Source: an uncultured Flavobacteriaceae bacterium (GTDB lineage: Bacteria; Bacteroidota; Bacteroidia; Flavobacteriales; Flavobacteriaceae). From it: a stretch of 64,000 nucleotides of DNA. Position numbers and translations under genes: made by a program. The DNA is taken from positions 434,001 to 498,000 of the forward strand of contig CALSPF010000001.1 of NCBI GenBank assembly GCA_943788165.1, read 5' to 3'. This document shows positions 1-10,769 of the stretch, one piece after another. Position 1 is the stretch's first letter; every line of letters starts with the position of its first letter. The notes under the pieces were generated by a model. It ran no database searches, was not told where the DNA came from, and worked only from the letters and a program-made list of their open reading frames with translations.

Positions 1-31
1 TTTTTATGTTTCTTTATGAAAATTTAGATAG

Positions 32-1132
32 ATGAAGTACAAAAACAGATCAGAAGCAATTGTTTTACTAGCCGACGGCACTATTTTTTATGGAAAATCC
101 ATTGGTATCGAGGGTACCGCATTTGGAGAAATATGTTTCAACACTGGGATGACGGGCTACCAGGAAATATTTACCGACCCTTCCTACTTTGGACAATTGA
201 TGGTGACTACCAATGCACATATTGGAAACTATGGTACACAGGATGATGAGAATCAATCCGACAATATTAAGATCGCAGGATTAATTTGTAAAAACTTTAG
301 TTACGAACACACGCGTCCAAGTGGAACAAGTAATTTGTATGACTTTTTTGCGCAACAAAATAAGGTGGCCATTTCTGACGTAGATACTCGCGCCTTGGTA
401 ATCTACATTCGTGAACACGGAGCTCAAAATGCAGTAATCACAACAGAGATAGATAAAATTGACGAACTGAAAGCAAAACTGAAAGCCTATCCCTCAATGG
501 TGGGCCGGGAGCTTGCCTCAGAAGTTTCAACCAAAGAACCCTATTTCTATGGGGATGAGAATGCACCTCTAAAAGTGGCTGCACTCGATCTTGGTATCAA
601 GAAAAGTATTCTAGATAATATCTCAGCACAAGGAGTGTACATCAAAGTCTTTCCATATGATACTGACTTTGCAAGCCTTGAAGCATGGAATCCTGATGGC
701 TATTTCTTGTCCAATGGGCCTGGAGACCCAGAACCATTGAATCAAGCACAGCAAGTGGCTAAAGAAATTATTTCCCGTAATCTGCCCTTATTTGGTATTT
801 GTTTAGGACATCAAGTAATTGCTTTAGCCAATGGCGTCTCGACCTTTAAAATGTTTAATGGGCACAGAGGGATTAATCACCCAGTATTGAACCATTCTTC
901 GGGTAAAGGTGAGATTACCTCGCAAAACCATGGATTTGCTGTAAATCGGGAGGAAGCCGAGGCACATGCCGATTTAGAAATTACCCACACGCATCTAAAC
1001 GACCAAACTGTAGCAGGCATGAAAATGAAATCCAAGAAATGTTTTTCAGTTCAGTATCATCCAGAAGCAGCTCCTGGTCCAAATGATGCCAAGTATTTAT
1101 TTACACAATTCAAAGCCTTAATCGAAAATTAG
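32..1132 (+). CDS. carA: Carbamoyl-phosphate synthase small (glutaminase) subunit
   Basis: This subunit hydrolyses glutamine and channels ammonia to the large subunit (CarB) for carbamoyl phosphate, feeding arginine and pyrimidine synthesis in the cytoplasm. The N-terminal CPSase small-chain domain covers about residues 8-135 (VLLADGTIFYGKSIG, TGMTGYQEIFTDPSY). A class I glutamine amidotransferase domain follows, with nucleophile Cys257 in FGICLGHQ and the His343/Glu345 pair in QYHPEAAPGP. The length of 366 aa is normal for the family. The ATG at 32 fits the family N-terminus. carB is not adjacent; the next gene is eno, 25 bp downstream on the same strand, so co-transcription is likely. From general knowledge of Flavobacteriia, carA often follows ribosomal protein genes (rplQ); the 31 bases upstream are too few to test this. 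Confidence 0.97.
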   Translation: MKYKNRSEAIVLLADGTIFYGKSIGIEGTAFGEICFNTGMTGYQEIFTDPSYFGQLMVTTNAHIGNYGTQDDENQSDNIKIAGLICKNFSYEHTRPSGTSNLYDFFAQQNKVAISDVDTRALVIYIREHGAQNAVITTEIDKIDELKAKLKAYPSMVGRELASEVSTKEPYFYGDENAPLKVAALDLGIKKSILDNISAQGVYIKVFPYDTDFASLEAWNPDGYFLSNGPGDPEPLNQAQQVAKEIISRNLPLFGICLGHQVIALANGVSTFKMFNGHRGINHPVLNHSSGKGEITSQNHGFAVNREEAEAHADLEITHTHLNDQTVAGMKMKSKKCFSVQYHPEAAPGPNDAKYLFTQFKALIEN

Positions 1133-1142
1133 TAACCAATAA

Positions 1143-2444
<1,302 letters not shown>

Positions 2445-2547
2445 ATATTTTAACTTCATAATAACAAAAAAAAGGGGGGGTTCCACCTTATTTCATTTCC
2501 AAAATCCTGCTTTTTTGAGTAAATTAGCAATCTTAAAGAATTGAACT

Positions 2548-3831
2548 ATGGACCAGACAGTAAAGCTTACTTACAACGATAAAATCTATGAATTTCCCCT
2601 TGTAGAAGGAACAGAAAATGAAGTGGGGATTGATATAAAAGCGTTGCGAGCCCAAACTGGTCTTGTTACCCTTGATCCTGGTTTTAAAAACTCGGGTTCC
2701 TGTAAAAGTGAAATCACTTTCCTTGATGGAGAAAAGGGTGAATTAAAATACCGTGGCTATTCAATTGATGACCTTGCAGATGGTGCTAGCTTTCTTGAAG
2801 TAGCTTATTTGTTGATTTTCGGAAAACTTCCGACATCTGACCAACTGAACAAGTTTCAGAGTGATATTCATCAAGAGTCACTGGTTGACGAAGATTTAAA
2901 GGCAATTTTAAAGAGTTTCCCACGTAAAGCACACCCCATGGGAGCCTTAGCTTCATTGACCTCAGCTTTAACAGCATTTAATCCAGAATCTGTTGATGTA
3001 GACTCTGAAGAAGATATGTACCATGCCATTGTAACCATCATGGCTAAGTTTCCAGTCTTGTGTGCTTGGACACATAGAAAGGTAAAGGGATTACCGTTGA
3101 ATTACAGCAGCAACGATTTAAATTATGTAGACAACATTGCTCAAATGATGTTCCGCATGCCTAATGGCACTTACACTCCAAGCACAACTGTAAATAGTGC
3201 GTTGAATAAATTACTCATTCTTCATGCAGATCATGAGCAAAATTGCTCAACATCAACAGTACGAATTGTTGGTTCATCTCACGCAGGCTTATTTGCTTCT
3301 GTTTCTGCAGGTATTTCTGCTCTATGGGGACCTTTGCATGGAGGAGCAAATCAAGCAGTTATTGAAATGTTGGAGGCCATTAAAGCCGATGGTGGAGACA
3401 CAAAAAAATACATGGCCAAGGCCAAGGATAAAAATGATCCGTTCCGTTTAATGGGCTTTGGACACCGTGTGTATAAAAACTTTGATCCAAGAGCACGCAT
3501 CATCAAAGTTGCTGCAGACGAAGTATTGAATGAAATGGGAATTGAAGACCCTATCCTAGATATTGCCAAAGGCTTGGAACAAGAAGCCTTGAACGATCCG
3601 TATTTTGTGGACCGCAAGCTGTATCCTAATGTTGATTTTTATTCAGGAATCATTTACAGAGCAATGGGTATCCCGACAGAAATGTTTACGGTAATGTTCG
3701 CTTTAGGACGTTTGCCCGGTTGGATTGCTCAATGGCGTGAGATGAGAAAGAATAACGAGCCAATTGGTCGTCCAAGACAAATCTACACAGGCGAAGTTGA
3801 TCTGACGTTTGTGCCGTTAGATAAGCGCTAA
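2548..3831 (+). CDS. gltA: Citrate synthase (type II)
   Basis: Condenses oxaloacetate with acetyl-CoA to citrate, the entry step of the TCA cycle. The 427-aa length and the N-terminal beta-rich region are those of the hexameric Gram-negative (type II) enzyme, as in E. coli GltA. The catalytic triad is visible as His264 (GPLHGGANQA), His306 (GFGHRVYKNFDPRA) and Asp363 (PNVDFYSG). The signature GALWGPLHGG-type region and the C-terminal PLDKR are intact. The stop codon overlaps by 4 bp the end of the convergent SDR gene on the minus strand, so there is no room for a separate terminator between them. Confidence 0.97.
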   Translation: MDQTVKLTYNDKIYEFPLVEGTENEVGIDIKALRAQTGLVTLDPGFKNSGSCKSEITFLDGEKGELKYRGYSIDDLADGASFLEVAYLLIFGKLPTSDQLNKFQSDIHQESLVDEDLKAILKSFPRKAHPMGALASLTSALTAFNPESVDVDSEEDMYHAIVTIMAKFPVLCAWTHRKVKGLPLNYSSNDLNYVDNIAQMMFRMPNGTYTPSTTVNSALNKLLILHADHEQNCSTSTVRIVGSSHAGLFASVSAGISALWGPLHGGANQAVIEMLEAIKADGGDTKKYMAKAKDKNDPFRLMGFGHRVYKNFDPRARIIKVAADEVLNEMGIEDPILDIAKGLEQEALNDPYFVDRKLYPNVDFYSGIIYRAMGIPTEMFTVMFALGRLPGWIAQWREMRKNNEPIGRPRQIYTGEVDLTFVPLDKR

Positions 3832-5258
3832 AGCTCTTTTGCTTTCGCTAAATTGCGAATCATTCCGTTGAAAATAAAATAGTGGAAGGGCACTAGACTG
3901 TACCAGTACAATCTACCCCAAAGTCCACGGGGACGAAAAGTTGCCGTTTGGTAGATGGTTGTTCCAACAATCTTAAATTCAAGCCAGGCCTCTCCAGGCA
4001 GTTTCATCTCAGCAAAAAGAAGCAGTCTTTTTTCTTTTTTATCAGCAAGAAGTACGCGCCAAAAGTCCAAGGAATCACCGTTATATATTTTATCTGGATG
4101 TGTTCGACCACGTCGTAGTCCAACACCACCATAGAGTTTATCTAAATAGCCGCGTAATTTCCACAAGAAGTTAGCGTAATACCATCCCTGATTTCCACCA
4201 ATTTTCCAAAGCGCTTTAAAGGTTTGTTCTGGATCGATATTTTCGAGTCTTTGCGCATCTTTTAGCACCCCATATTTGGGAACTTGAATGTAGTCATTGA
4301 TGTCTTTATTAAGGCGTCCACTAACCATACTGTCTTTCCAACTACTCACTACAGAGTTTTGTTCAATCCGTTTAAAAGCCATTTGGATAGCTTCATCATA
4401 GCTGTAAGGTTTAATGGAAAGGATATCTTGCAAACGTTGGTCTGCCGCAACCACTTCCATTTTCATGCTGTCTACTAAACTAACGGCAAGGGTATAGGTT
4501 GTGGAGGTGACAAAGTTTAACCAGTAGGAGGACAGTCGGGGTGTCATGATGGGAACAATGACGATCCAATTCCTAAACCCTCTGTTTTTAGTATAGCGAT
4601 GCAGCATTTCTTTGTAGGTCAAAACGCTTGATCCGCCAATGTCATAACTATCATTCATGCATTTAGGGTGTAATAAGACCCCTGTTAAATATTCCATTAC
4701 ATTTCGAATAGCAATGGGCTGTGATTTTGTTTTGACCCATTTTGGGGTAATCATTAAGGGCAGTTTTTCACATAAATCCCGAATGATTTCAAAAGATGCA
4801 CTTCCCGAACCTACAATAATCCCGGCACGTAAAACAGTGGAAGGTATACGAGATTTTTTCAAAATGTCTTCCACGTTTTTCCGCGAGGACAGGTGTTTTG
4901 AAAGAGCTTTGTCATTCACAATGCCGCTTAAATAAATGATTTGCTTGGCGTTAGTTTTCTCGAGTAGAGAGCAGAAGTTATGCGCACATTTTGCTTCCAT
5001 AGCTAAGAAATCACCATCGTCAGAAGACATGGAATGAATTAAATAGTAGGCCACATCGATATCTAGAGGAAGAGGGCTGTTGTTCCTAGGGGATAAAAAA
5101 TCTACAGTTAAAATAGTTACTTTTTCTGCCAAAATACTTGTAATGGACAATCGTTTTGGATCGCGAACTGCACAATACACATCGTGTCCGGCAGCAACCA
5201 ACTGAGGGAGTAGCCGCATGCCAATATATCCATTTGCCCCTGTAAGAAGTATTTTCAT
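3828..5258 (-). CDS. NAD(P)-binding SDR-like protein with C-terminal DUF2867 domain
   Basis: 476 aa. The N-terminus is a Rossmann fold with the dinucleotide-binding motif TGANGYIGMRLL at residues 7-18, as in atypical (NmrA/complex I NDUFA9-like) short-chain dehydrogenases. Further signs are YYLIHSMSS and the RAGIIVGSGSASFE motif near residue 145. The last ~150 residues resemble the DUF2867 region often fused to such domains in Bacteroidota. The substrate is unknown; no classical YxxxK catalytic pair is obvious, so it may be a binding or chaperone-like protein rather than an oxidoreductase. It lies 11 bp downstream of the small unknown gene at 5270-5695 on the same strand, probably in one operon, and its 3' end overlaps gltA by 4 bp. 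Confidence 0.8.
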   Translation of the reverse strand: MKILLTGANGYIGMRLLPQLVAAGHDVYCAVRDPKRLSITSILAEKVTILTVDFLSPRNNSPLPLDIDVAYYLIHSMSSDDGDFLAMEAKCAHNFCSLLEKTNAKQIIYLSGIVNDKALSKHLSSRKNVEDILKKSRIPSTVLRAGIIVGSGSASFEIIRDLCEKLPLMITPKWVKTKSQPIAIRNVMEYLTGVLLHPKCMNDSYDIGGSSVLTYKEMLHRYTKNRGFRNWIVIVPIMTPRLSSYWLNFVTSTTYTLAVSLVDSMKMEVVAADQRLQDILSIKPYSYDEAIQMAFKRIEQNSVVSSWKDSMVSGRLNKDINDYIQVPKYGVLKDAQRLENIDPEQTFKALWKIGGNQGWYYANFLWKLRGYLDKLYGGVGLRRGRTHPDKIYNGDSLDFWRVLLADKKEKRLLLFAEMKLPGEAWLEFKIVGTTIYQTATFRPRGLWGRLYWYSLVPFHYFIFNGMIRNLAKAKEL

Positions 5259-5269
5259 TGGATCATTGT

Positions 5270-5695
5270 TTATAATTCATCAACAGATGGAGGGGCGTTT
5301 TTTACTTTTTGTTCACTCAGTTTTTTAAAAAAGGAATGAATACTTTTAGTATTTGCCAATACTTTTATGGTGTACTGATCTTTGTAAATGGAATATTCTT
5401 CCGCCTTCCCTTTGTAGAGCTTCAATTTATAATAGGGAATAACCAGACCATAGGTTTCCAATAAACTCCTAAAATGGACGATAATACCCTTGGGACGTAA
5501 TTCAACATTGCATTGATTAATGTTTTGGTCTAAAATCAGCAGGTTGTGAATGTCAATAGAGGTATGCGTAATCATCAATTTACCAGAGCCAATGCCGCCC
5601 ATTGACCAGCGCTCTCTTAGTGTAAACGGTTTTCCAATTAGTTCATCAATTGTATTGCGAATCTTTGGTTCGTTATACGAAATGTTCACCAGCAT
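5270..5695 (-). CDS. Conserved hypothetical protein, 141 aa
   Basis: I do not recognise a named family. The 141-aa product has no signal peptide or membrane segment and is rich in alternating hydrophobic stretches (IHNLLILDQNI, YGLVIPYYKLKLY) that suggest a small beta-rich soluble fold, with a polar Lys-rich C-terminal tail. It is the first gene of an apparent two-gene minus-strand operon with the SDR/DUF2867 protein (11-bp gap) and is divergent from argS. A -7-like box (TATCTTTA, 7 of 8 to consensus) sits 10 bp upstream of its ATG. Being a full ORF with good context it is very probably real; the function is open. Confidence 0.7.
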   Translation of the reverse strand: MLVNISYNEPKIRNTIDELIGKPFTLRERWSMGGIGSGKLMITHTSIDIHNLLILDQNINQCNVELRPKGIIVHFRSLLETYGLVIPYYKLKLYKGKAEEYSIYKDQYTIKVLANTKSIHSFFKKLSEQKVKNAPPSVDEL

Positions 5696-5704
5696 TTTTT
5701 ATTT

Positions 5705-5712
5705 TAAAGATA
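5705..5712 (-). promoter_or_regulatory. Candidate promoter -7 box of the 5270-5695 gene
   Basis: Minus-strand TATCTTTA, one mismatch from the Bacteroidota TAnnTTTG box, 10 bp upstream of the start codon at 5695. No clear -33 TTG at the usual spacing. Confidence 0.4.
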
Positions 5713-5752
5713 ATGCATCTTCTCCAACAAGGGATATTTTGCCCATTATAAT

Positions 5753-5760
5753 TATCTTTG
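5753..5760 (+). promoter_or_regulatory. Promoter -7 box of argS
   Basis: TATCTTTG matches the Bacteroidota -7 consensus TAnnTTTG exactly and lies 13 bp before the argS ATG, implying a very short 5' leader. No good -33 TTG is seen at the usual distance, so the call rests on the -7 box and position. Confidence 0.6.
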
Positions 5761-5773
5761 GCGAAATTCGTTT

Positions 5774-7555
5774 ATGAAAGCACTTTCTGATCAACTATCG
5801 CCGGCCATAGCTACTTTTTTAGCCGCTTCCTATACAGTCGACATTACCGACCTTGAATTCCAGCAAACCCGGAAAGAGTTTGCGGGAGACATTACCCTAG
5901 TTGTTTTTTCTTTATTGCGTTCCATTAAAGCTAATCCAGTTAGCCTAGGCAATGAAATAGGTGCGTATTTAGTAAGCGAGATTAACTGGGTTACCGATTT
6001 TAATGTAGTCAAAGGTTTTTTGAATTTATCGATTGCCGATGAATTTTATGTAGATCAATTGAATCAAATTGCGGCAACGCCCAGTTTTGGTCATTTAGAC
6101 GCTACTCCTGAAAAAGGTGTTGCCTTGGTAGAATATTCTTCCCCCAACACAAACAAGCCACTCCATTTAGGACATATACGAAATAATCTCTTGGGCTATT
6201 CGGTGGCTAAAATTATTGAAGCCAGTGGGCAAGCGGTAGTTAAGACCCAAATCATTAACGATCGGGGAATCCATATTTGTAAGTCCATGGTGGCTTGGCA
6301 AAAGTTTGGTAAAGGAACAACTCCTGCAACTGAGGGTATCAAAGGCGATAAATTTGTGGGTAACTACTATGTTCGTTTCGACCAAGAATACAAGAAAGAA
6401 ATTCAAGTATTAATAGATCGTGGAAGTAGCGAGGATGAGGCCAAGGCCAATGCTCCGTTATTCCTAGAAGCCCAAGCTATGTTGCGTGATTGGGAAGCAG
6501 GGGAGCCAACTGTGGTTGACCTGTGGAAGACAATGAATGCATGGGTTTATAAAGGTTTTGATGTAACCTATGCCAATCTTGGTGTTGCATTTGACTCCTT
6601 GTATTATGAAAGTGAAACCTATCTCTTAGGTAAAACACTGATCGAAGAAGGTCTTCAGCAAAAAATATTTTTCACCAAAGAAGATGGCTCGGTTTGGATT
6701 GATTTAACCGAAGATGGGTTGGATGAGAAACTTTTGTTACGTTCAGACGGAACGGCGGTTTATATGACGCAAGATTTGGGAACGGCCCTTCAGCGTTTTC
6801 GCGATAATCCATCGATGCAAGGAATGGTTTATACCGTTGGAAATGAACAGGACTATCATTTCAAGGTGCTGTTTTTAATTCTCCAAAAATTGGGTTATTC
6901 TTGGGCCAATTCGCTTCACCATTTGAGTTATGGAATGGTCGACCTGCCGCAAGGTAAAATGAAAAGCCGTGAAGGTACAGTAGTTGACGCCGATGACTTG
7001 ATGGTAGAAATGAGCCAAACAGCCGCTTCAATTGCGGAGGAGCTGGGGAAATTAGAAGGTATGTCACAAGAAGATAAAACCAGTTTGTATCATACCATTG
7101 GTCTTGGAGCTTTAAAGTACTTTATTTTAAAAGTGGATCCCAAAAAGAGAATCTTATTTGATCCTGAAAGTTCAGTTGATTTTGCAGGAAATACGGGCCC
7201 TTTTATCCAATATACGTATGCACGCATTCAGTCAATACTCCGTAAAGCCGATTCAGCTCAAAATTCATTCATTGCATTATGCAAGATTGCAGAGAAAGAA
7301 AAAGAGATCATAAAGCACTTGATGGAGTACCCTAACTTAATTCAACAAGCTGCTGCTCAATACAGTCCTGCTTTGATTGCAAATTACAGTTATGATTTAG
7401 TGAAGTTATTTAATTCTTTTTATCAAAACATCAGTATACTAGGTGAAGAAGATCTGGAGCGAAGAAGTTTTAGGGTAGTGCTAGCACAGCAAGTGTTAAA
7501 AGTGCTTAAGCAGAGCACAGGTCTTCTTGGTATTGTTGTTCCCGAGAGAATGTAA
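5774..7555 (+). CDS. argS: Arginyl-tRNA synthetase
   Basis: Class I aminoacyl-tRNA synthetase charging tRNA-Arg in the cytoplasm. The order is an N-terminal Arg-specific tRNA-recognition domain (about residues 1-95), then the catalytic Rossmann fold with the HIGH-type motif H131-L-G-H134 inside YSSPNTNKPLHLGHIRNN, the KMSKS equivalent K395-M-K-S-R, and a C-terminal DALR anticodon-binding domain (from about residue 470, GPFIQYTYARIQSI). The 593-aa length is typical. It is transcribed divergently from the small unknown gene across 78 bp and ends at a strong bidirectional terminator before proteorhodopsin. Confidence 0.97.
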   Translation: MKALSDQLSPAIATFLAASYTVDITDLEFQQTRKEFAGDITLVVFSLLRSIKANPVSLGNEIGAYLVSEINWVTDFNVVKGFLNLSIADEFYVDQLNQIAATPSFGHLDATPEKGVALVEYSSPNTNKPLHLGHIRNNLLGYSVAKIIEASGQAVVKTQIINDRGIHICKSMVAWQKFGKGTTPATEGIKGDKFVGNYYVRFDQEYKKEIQVLIDRGSSEDEAKANAPLFLEAQAMLRDWEAGEPTVVDLWKTMNAWVYKGFDVTYANLGVAFDSLYYESETYLLGKTLIEEGLQQKIFFTKEDGSVWIDLTEDGLDEKLLLRSDGTAVYMTQDLGTALQRFRDNPSMQGMVYTVGNEQDYHFKVLFLILQKLGYSWANSLHHLSYGMVDLPQGKMKSREGTVVDADDLMVEMSQTAASIAEELGKLEGMSQEDKTSLYHTIGLGALKYFILKVDPKKRILFDPESSVDFAGNTGPFIQYTYARIQSILRKADSAQNSFIALCKIAEKEKEIIKHLMEYPNLIQQAAAQYSPALIANYSYDLVKLFNSFYQNISILGEEDLERRSFRVVLAQQVLKVLKQSTGLLGIVVPERM

Positions 7556-7563
7556 CTCACAAA

Positions 7564-7588
7564 AAAAACCGTTCAGAGAACGGTTTTT
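7564..7588. terminator. Bidirectional rho-independent terminator between argS and proteorhodopsin
   Basis: Perfect 11-bp stem (AAAAACCGTTC / GAACGGTTTTT) with a 3-base loop; flanked by A-runs on the left and T-runs on the right, so it can end transcription of argS (plus) and of the proteorhodopsin gene (minus), which converge here. Confidence 0.9.
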
Positions 7589-7632
7589 AATTTCTTTTTC
7601 ACAAGCTATTTTTATTACAGCTTGAAAGATTT

Positions 7633-8370
7633 TTATTTAGACGATACAGCTAGGTTGTATACAACTAATCCAAATCCGATTTTGTTGATGGCATCACCAA
7701 TGTTATAAATAACATCTAGTTGTAATGGAATACCGAAGACAACGCCTTCGCCTCCGTACCAACCAGCAGTACCAGCCATGTAACCAATAGGATAGATTGC
7801 CCAACCGATCACAACAAACTTAACAAGTGTATTGTGAGCAGCTTCTACAGCACCTCCTGAAGCTACTGCTAATTTTTTAGCTTCACCTGCTGCGATATCA
7901 TATACGATAGCGAAGTAAGCAAGACCTGAAATTAATCCCCAGATAGCAGGTTGTGCTCCTGAAGTGTAAACAGCTTCTCCTAAGTATCCAGTAACCAACA
8001 TGATAACTGAAAGGCCAATCATTCGCCACATCAATTTTCTTGTTGCACCGGCGGCTCTAAGAATTAAATAAAATTCAACACACATTAACGGCACTGTTAA
8101 AATCCAGTCCACATAGCGGAAGAATGTTGGTGAAGTTGCATTTGTTGCCCAGTAGTCACGCATGTACCAATAGTGTACAGCAGCGATGAACGTAATCAAA
8201 CCTGAAATCAAGATTGATGTTCTCCACTTATTGTCAAATGAACTTAGTGAAAGGAAGAAGAACGCTGATGCTGCCATCATTGCCATACAACCTACGAAAA
8301 AGGTGAACCCTACATAATCATCTGCTGCCATCGCGGGAACAGAGGATAATAAGCTTAAAAATTTTTCCAT
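7633..8370 (-). CDS. Proteorhodopsin, green-type proton pump
   Basis: Seven-helix retinal protein of 245 aa, a light-driven outward proton pump in the inner membrane. The N-terminus (FLSLLSSVPAMAADD) looks like the cleaved signal of proteorhodopsins. Helix C carries RYVDWILTVPLMCVEF with Arg85, counterion Asp88, Thr92 and proton donor Glu99, the DTE motif of proton pumps rather than the NDQ motif of sodium pumps. His66 (VHYWYM) matches the counterion-partner His75, and the Schiff-base Lys230 is in DAINKIGFG. The spectral-tuning residue equivalent to position 105 is Met96, typical of green-absorbing flavobacterial forms. It is divergent from blh, which makes retinal. No exact TAnnTTTG box is seen upstream. 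Confidence 0.97.
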   Translation of the reverse strand: MEKFLSLLSSVPAMAADDYVGFTFFVGCMAMMAASAFFFLSLSSFDNKWRTSILISGLITFIAAVHYWYMRDYWATNATSPTFFRYVDWILTVPLMCVEFYLILRAAGATRKLMWRMIGLSVIMLVTGYLGEAVYTSGAQPAIWGLISGLAYFAIVYDIAAGEAKKLAVASGGAVEAAHNTLVKFVVIGWAIYPIGYMAGTAGWYGGEGVVFGIPLQLDVIYNIGDAINKIGFGLVVYNLAVSSK

Positions 8371-8449
8371 AATAGATATAATTATTTGTTTTTGTTTAGG
8401 TAAATTTAAAAAAAATTAAACTTACCCACTATATTAAATGTAAAATTTT
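8371..8449. promoter_or_regulatory. Shared divergent promoter region of proteorhodopsin and blh
   Basis: 79-bp, very AT-rich interval between the two starts. I find no exact TAnnTTTG box on either strand; the nearest is TAAGTTTA on the minus strand. Any light- or redox-dependent control would have to act here, but no operator is evident. Confidence 0.5.
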
Positions 8450-9385
8450 ATGTTTAAAATTGAAAACTTAGTGAATAGAGCTGCTCAAAAATATCAATAT
8501 CACATTTACACAACAATTGCGTTTATTGTTTTTTCACATATATTAAACTCTTTTGTACAAGCCATTATAGCAGGTTTTATGATCTCTAGTGTGGGTTTAA
8601 TTCACGGTGCAAACGACCTTCAATTGATCCAAAAAAAAACACAAAAAAAATCAAAAAAAATTTTCCATCAATCACTTTTATTATACATTTTAGTAGTTTT
8701 AGTAGGTGTTTTTCTCTTTTATTTCCTTCCAAGCTTTGGTTTATTCTTCTTCATTGTCTTCAGTGCCTTCCATTTTGGAGAGCAGCATTTAGAAAGTAAA
8801 GTTGAAACGGGAAGGTCTTCCATCTTCAAATGGCTACTTTACATAAGTTATGGTTGTGCCCTGTTTGGACTACTATTTACCTTACAATGGGAAACAGTAC
8901 ACGCAGTGATTGGTCAAATCTCTGGACAATACATTTCAAAGCAATCAACAAAGCTACTGTTCTTTGCTGGACTTATTGGTTTTCTCCTGGTTGGTTTGTT
9001 TTCTCCCGCCCTGCGTAAGTTGTTGTTCTTTGAAACTATGTTACTCCTTCTATTGGGTTTGCTTTTTGCTCGTACCACATTGATATTCGGATTTGGATTT
9101 TATTTTGTTGTTTGGCACAGTATACCATCGGTTAAGGATCAATTGAACTTCCTTTATCCGTCAGATTCCATGGGTGCATGGAAATATATAAAGTCCTCTT
9201 TACCCTATTGGATTATGTCGCTTATTGGTCTTGTGGGGGTCTATTTCTTTTTCGATATTCAATCTGCTTCCTTTTTGCCTTTGTTCTTTTCTTTTTTGGC
9301 TGCGATCACATTTCCTCATACGGTTGTAATGGGGTGGTTGAAACTAAGTGAACAAAAATCCAATGGGCTGGCCGAACAATCCTAA
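8450..9385 (+). CDS. blh: Brp/Blh family beta-carotene 15,15'-dioxygenase
   Basis: Integral membrane enzyme that cleaves beta-carotene to two retinal molecules, the chromophore of the neighbouring proteorhodopsin. The 311-aa product is strongly hydrophobic with about 8 membrane helices. The conserved His residues that bind the iron in this family are visible in GLIHGANDL (His52), SAFHFGEQH (His108, His113), VVWHSIPS and the C-terminal ITFPHTVVMGW. A polylysine stretch (KKTQKKSKK, residues 62-70) lies in a cytoplasmic loop. Divergent pairing with proteorhodopsin is strong functional support. Carotenoid genes (crtEBIY) are not in the window. Confidence 0.93.
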   Translation: MFKIENLVNRAAQKYQYHIYTTIAFIVFSHILNSFVQAIIAGFMISSVGLIHGANDLQLIQKKTQKKSKKIFHQSLLLYILVVLVGVFLFYFLPSFGLFFFIVFSAFHFGEQHLESKVETGRSSIFKWLLYISYGCALFGLLFTLQWETVHAVIGQISGQYISKQSTKLLFFAGLIGFLLVGLFSPALRKLLFFETMLLLLLGLLFARTTLIFGFGFYFVVWHSIPSVKDQLNFLYPSDSMGAWKYIKSSLPYWIMSLIGLVGVYFFFDIQSASFLPLFFSFLAAITFPHTVVMGWLKLSEQKSNGLAEQS

Positions 9386-9404
9386 AAATTTCCACAAAAT
9401 AAAG

Positions 9405-9412
9405 TACCTTTG
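9405..9412 (+). promoter_or_regulatory. Promoter -7 box of ffh
   Basis: TACCTTTG, an exact TAnnTTTG match 18 bp before the ffh ATG in the 45-bp gap after blh. Confidence 0.6.
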
Positions 9413-9430
9413 TTTTTTCAATAACGCGAT

Positions 9431-10759
9431 ATGTTTGATAGCTTAAGTTCCAAATTAGATAAGGCCTTTCAGGTCCTTAAAGGTCACGGTAAGATTACCG
9501 AAATTAACGTAGCCGAAACCCTTAAAGAAGTGCGTCGTGCATTACTGGATGCGGATGTTAACTTTAAAATCGCCAAAGATTTTACGACTATAGTAAAAGA
9601 AAAAGCTCTAGGACAAGATGTACTGACTACCCTTAATCCAAGTCAATTGATGGTGAAAATCGTCAAAGATGAATTGACGGAATTAATGGGCGCAGAGGCT
9701 GTAGGTTTAAATTTATCGTCGAAGCCTTCAATAATATTAATGTCGGGTTTACAAGGATCGGGAAAAACAACCTTGACTGGTAAGCTTGCGCTACATTTAA
9801 AAAGTAAAAAAGGGAAAACACCTTTATTGGTGGCCTGTGATGTTTATCGTCCTGCTGCCATTGATCAATTGGGTATTGTTGCTGAGCAAGTGGGAGTACC
9901 TATATATGAAGACAGAGAGGAAAAAAATCCGGTTAAAATCGCCTTGGCAGGAATAGCTGCCGCTAAAGCACAAAACTGTGATACGGTCATTGTCGATACT
10001 GCTGGACGTTTAGCGGTCGATGAGGTGCTCATGAAAGAGATTTCTAAAATACACAAAGCCATAACGCCAAACGAAACCCTTTTTGTAGTCGATGCAATGA
10101 CAGGACAAGACGCCGTGAATACGGCAAAAGCCTTTCATGATGTCTTGAACTTTGATGGAGTGGTGCTAACCAAACTCGACGGGGATACCCGTGGGGGGGC
10201 AGCGCTTTCCATTAAGACAGTGGTCAATAAGCCCATAAAGTTTATTGGTACAGGAGAGAAAATGGAAGCCCTCGATATTTTCTATCCAGAACGAATGGCC
10301 GACCGTATTCTTGGAATGGGGGATGTGGTTTCTTTGGTTGAACGTGCACAACAGCAGTTTGATGAAGAAGAAGCCCGCAAAATCAATAAGAAAATTGCCA
10401 AGAACCAATTTGGGTTCGATGATTTCTTGTCGCAAATCCAACAAGTCAAGAAAATGGGGAACATGAAAGACCTCATGGGAATGATCCCTGGAATGGGGAA
10501 AGCCATGAAAGGGGTAGACATTGACGACGATGCCTTTAAGTACATAGAAGCCATCATAGGTTCCATGACGCCTAAAGAGCGCAGTCAGCCCGATTTGATT
10601 AATGTTAGCCGTAAAAAGCGTATTGCGAAAGGTGCTGGTCGAGACATAAACGAGGTCAATCAAATGATCAAGCAGTTTCACCAGATGAGTAAAATGATGA
10701 AAATGATGCAGGGCGGAAAAGGCCGCCAAATGATGCAGATGATGCAAAATATGCGCTAA
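9431..10759 (+). CDS. ffh: Signal recognition particle protein (SRP54 homologue)
   Basis: Cytoplasmic GTPase that, with 4.5S RNA, targets nascent inner-membrane proteins to FtsY and SecYEG. Domains in order: N-terminal helical bundle (residues 1-85), the G domain with P-loop GLQGSGKTT (Lys112), DTAGR and [10 protein letters not shown], and the methionine-rich M domain ending in repeated Met ([20 protein letters not shown]) that binds signal sequences and RNA. The 442-aa length is normal. folD follows after 10 bp and is probably co-transcribed. Confidence 0.97.
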   Translation: MFDSLSSKLDKAFQVLKGHGKITEINVAETLKEVRRALLDADVNFKIAKDFTTIVKEKALGQDVLTTLNPSQLMVKIVKDELTELMGAEAVGLNLSSKPSIILMSGLQGSGKTTLTGKLALHLKSKKGKTPLLVACDVYRPAAIDQLGIVAEQVGVPIYEDREEKNPVKIALAGIAAAKAQNCDTVIVDTAGRLAVDEVLMKEISKIHKAITPNETLFVVDAMTGQDAVNTAKAFHDVLNFDGVVLTKLDGDTRGGAALSIKTVVNKPIKFIGTGEKMEALDIFYPERMADRILGMGDVVSLVERAQQQFDEEEARKINKKIAKNQFGFDDFLSQIQQVKKMGNMKDLMGMIPGMGKAMKGVDIDDDAFKYIEAIIGSMTPKERSQPDLINVSRKKRIAKGAGRDINEVNQMIKQFHQMSKMMKMMQGGKGRQMMQMMQNMR

Positions 10760-10769
10760 AAAGAAGAAT

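Noticed and set aside
2466..2480. A8-G7 homopolymer between eno and gltA
   Set aside because: It has no pairing partner for a hairpin and no promoter box; it may matter for slippage or sequencing, but nothing supports a function.
7602..7624. CAAGCT / AGCTTG inverted repeat beside the proteorhodopsin stop
   Set aside because: The stem is 6 bp with an 11-base loop and no T-run; the neighbouring 11-bp hairpin explains termination.
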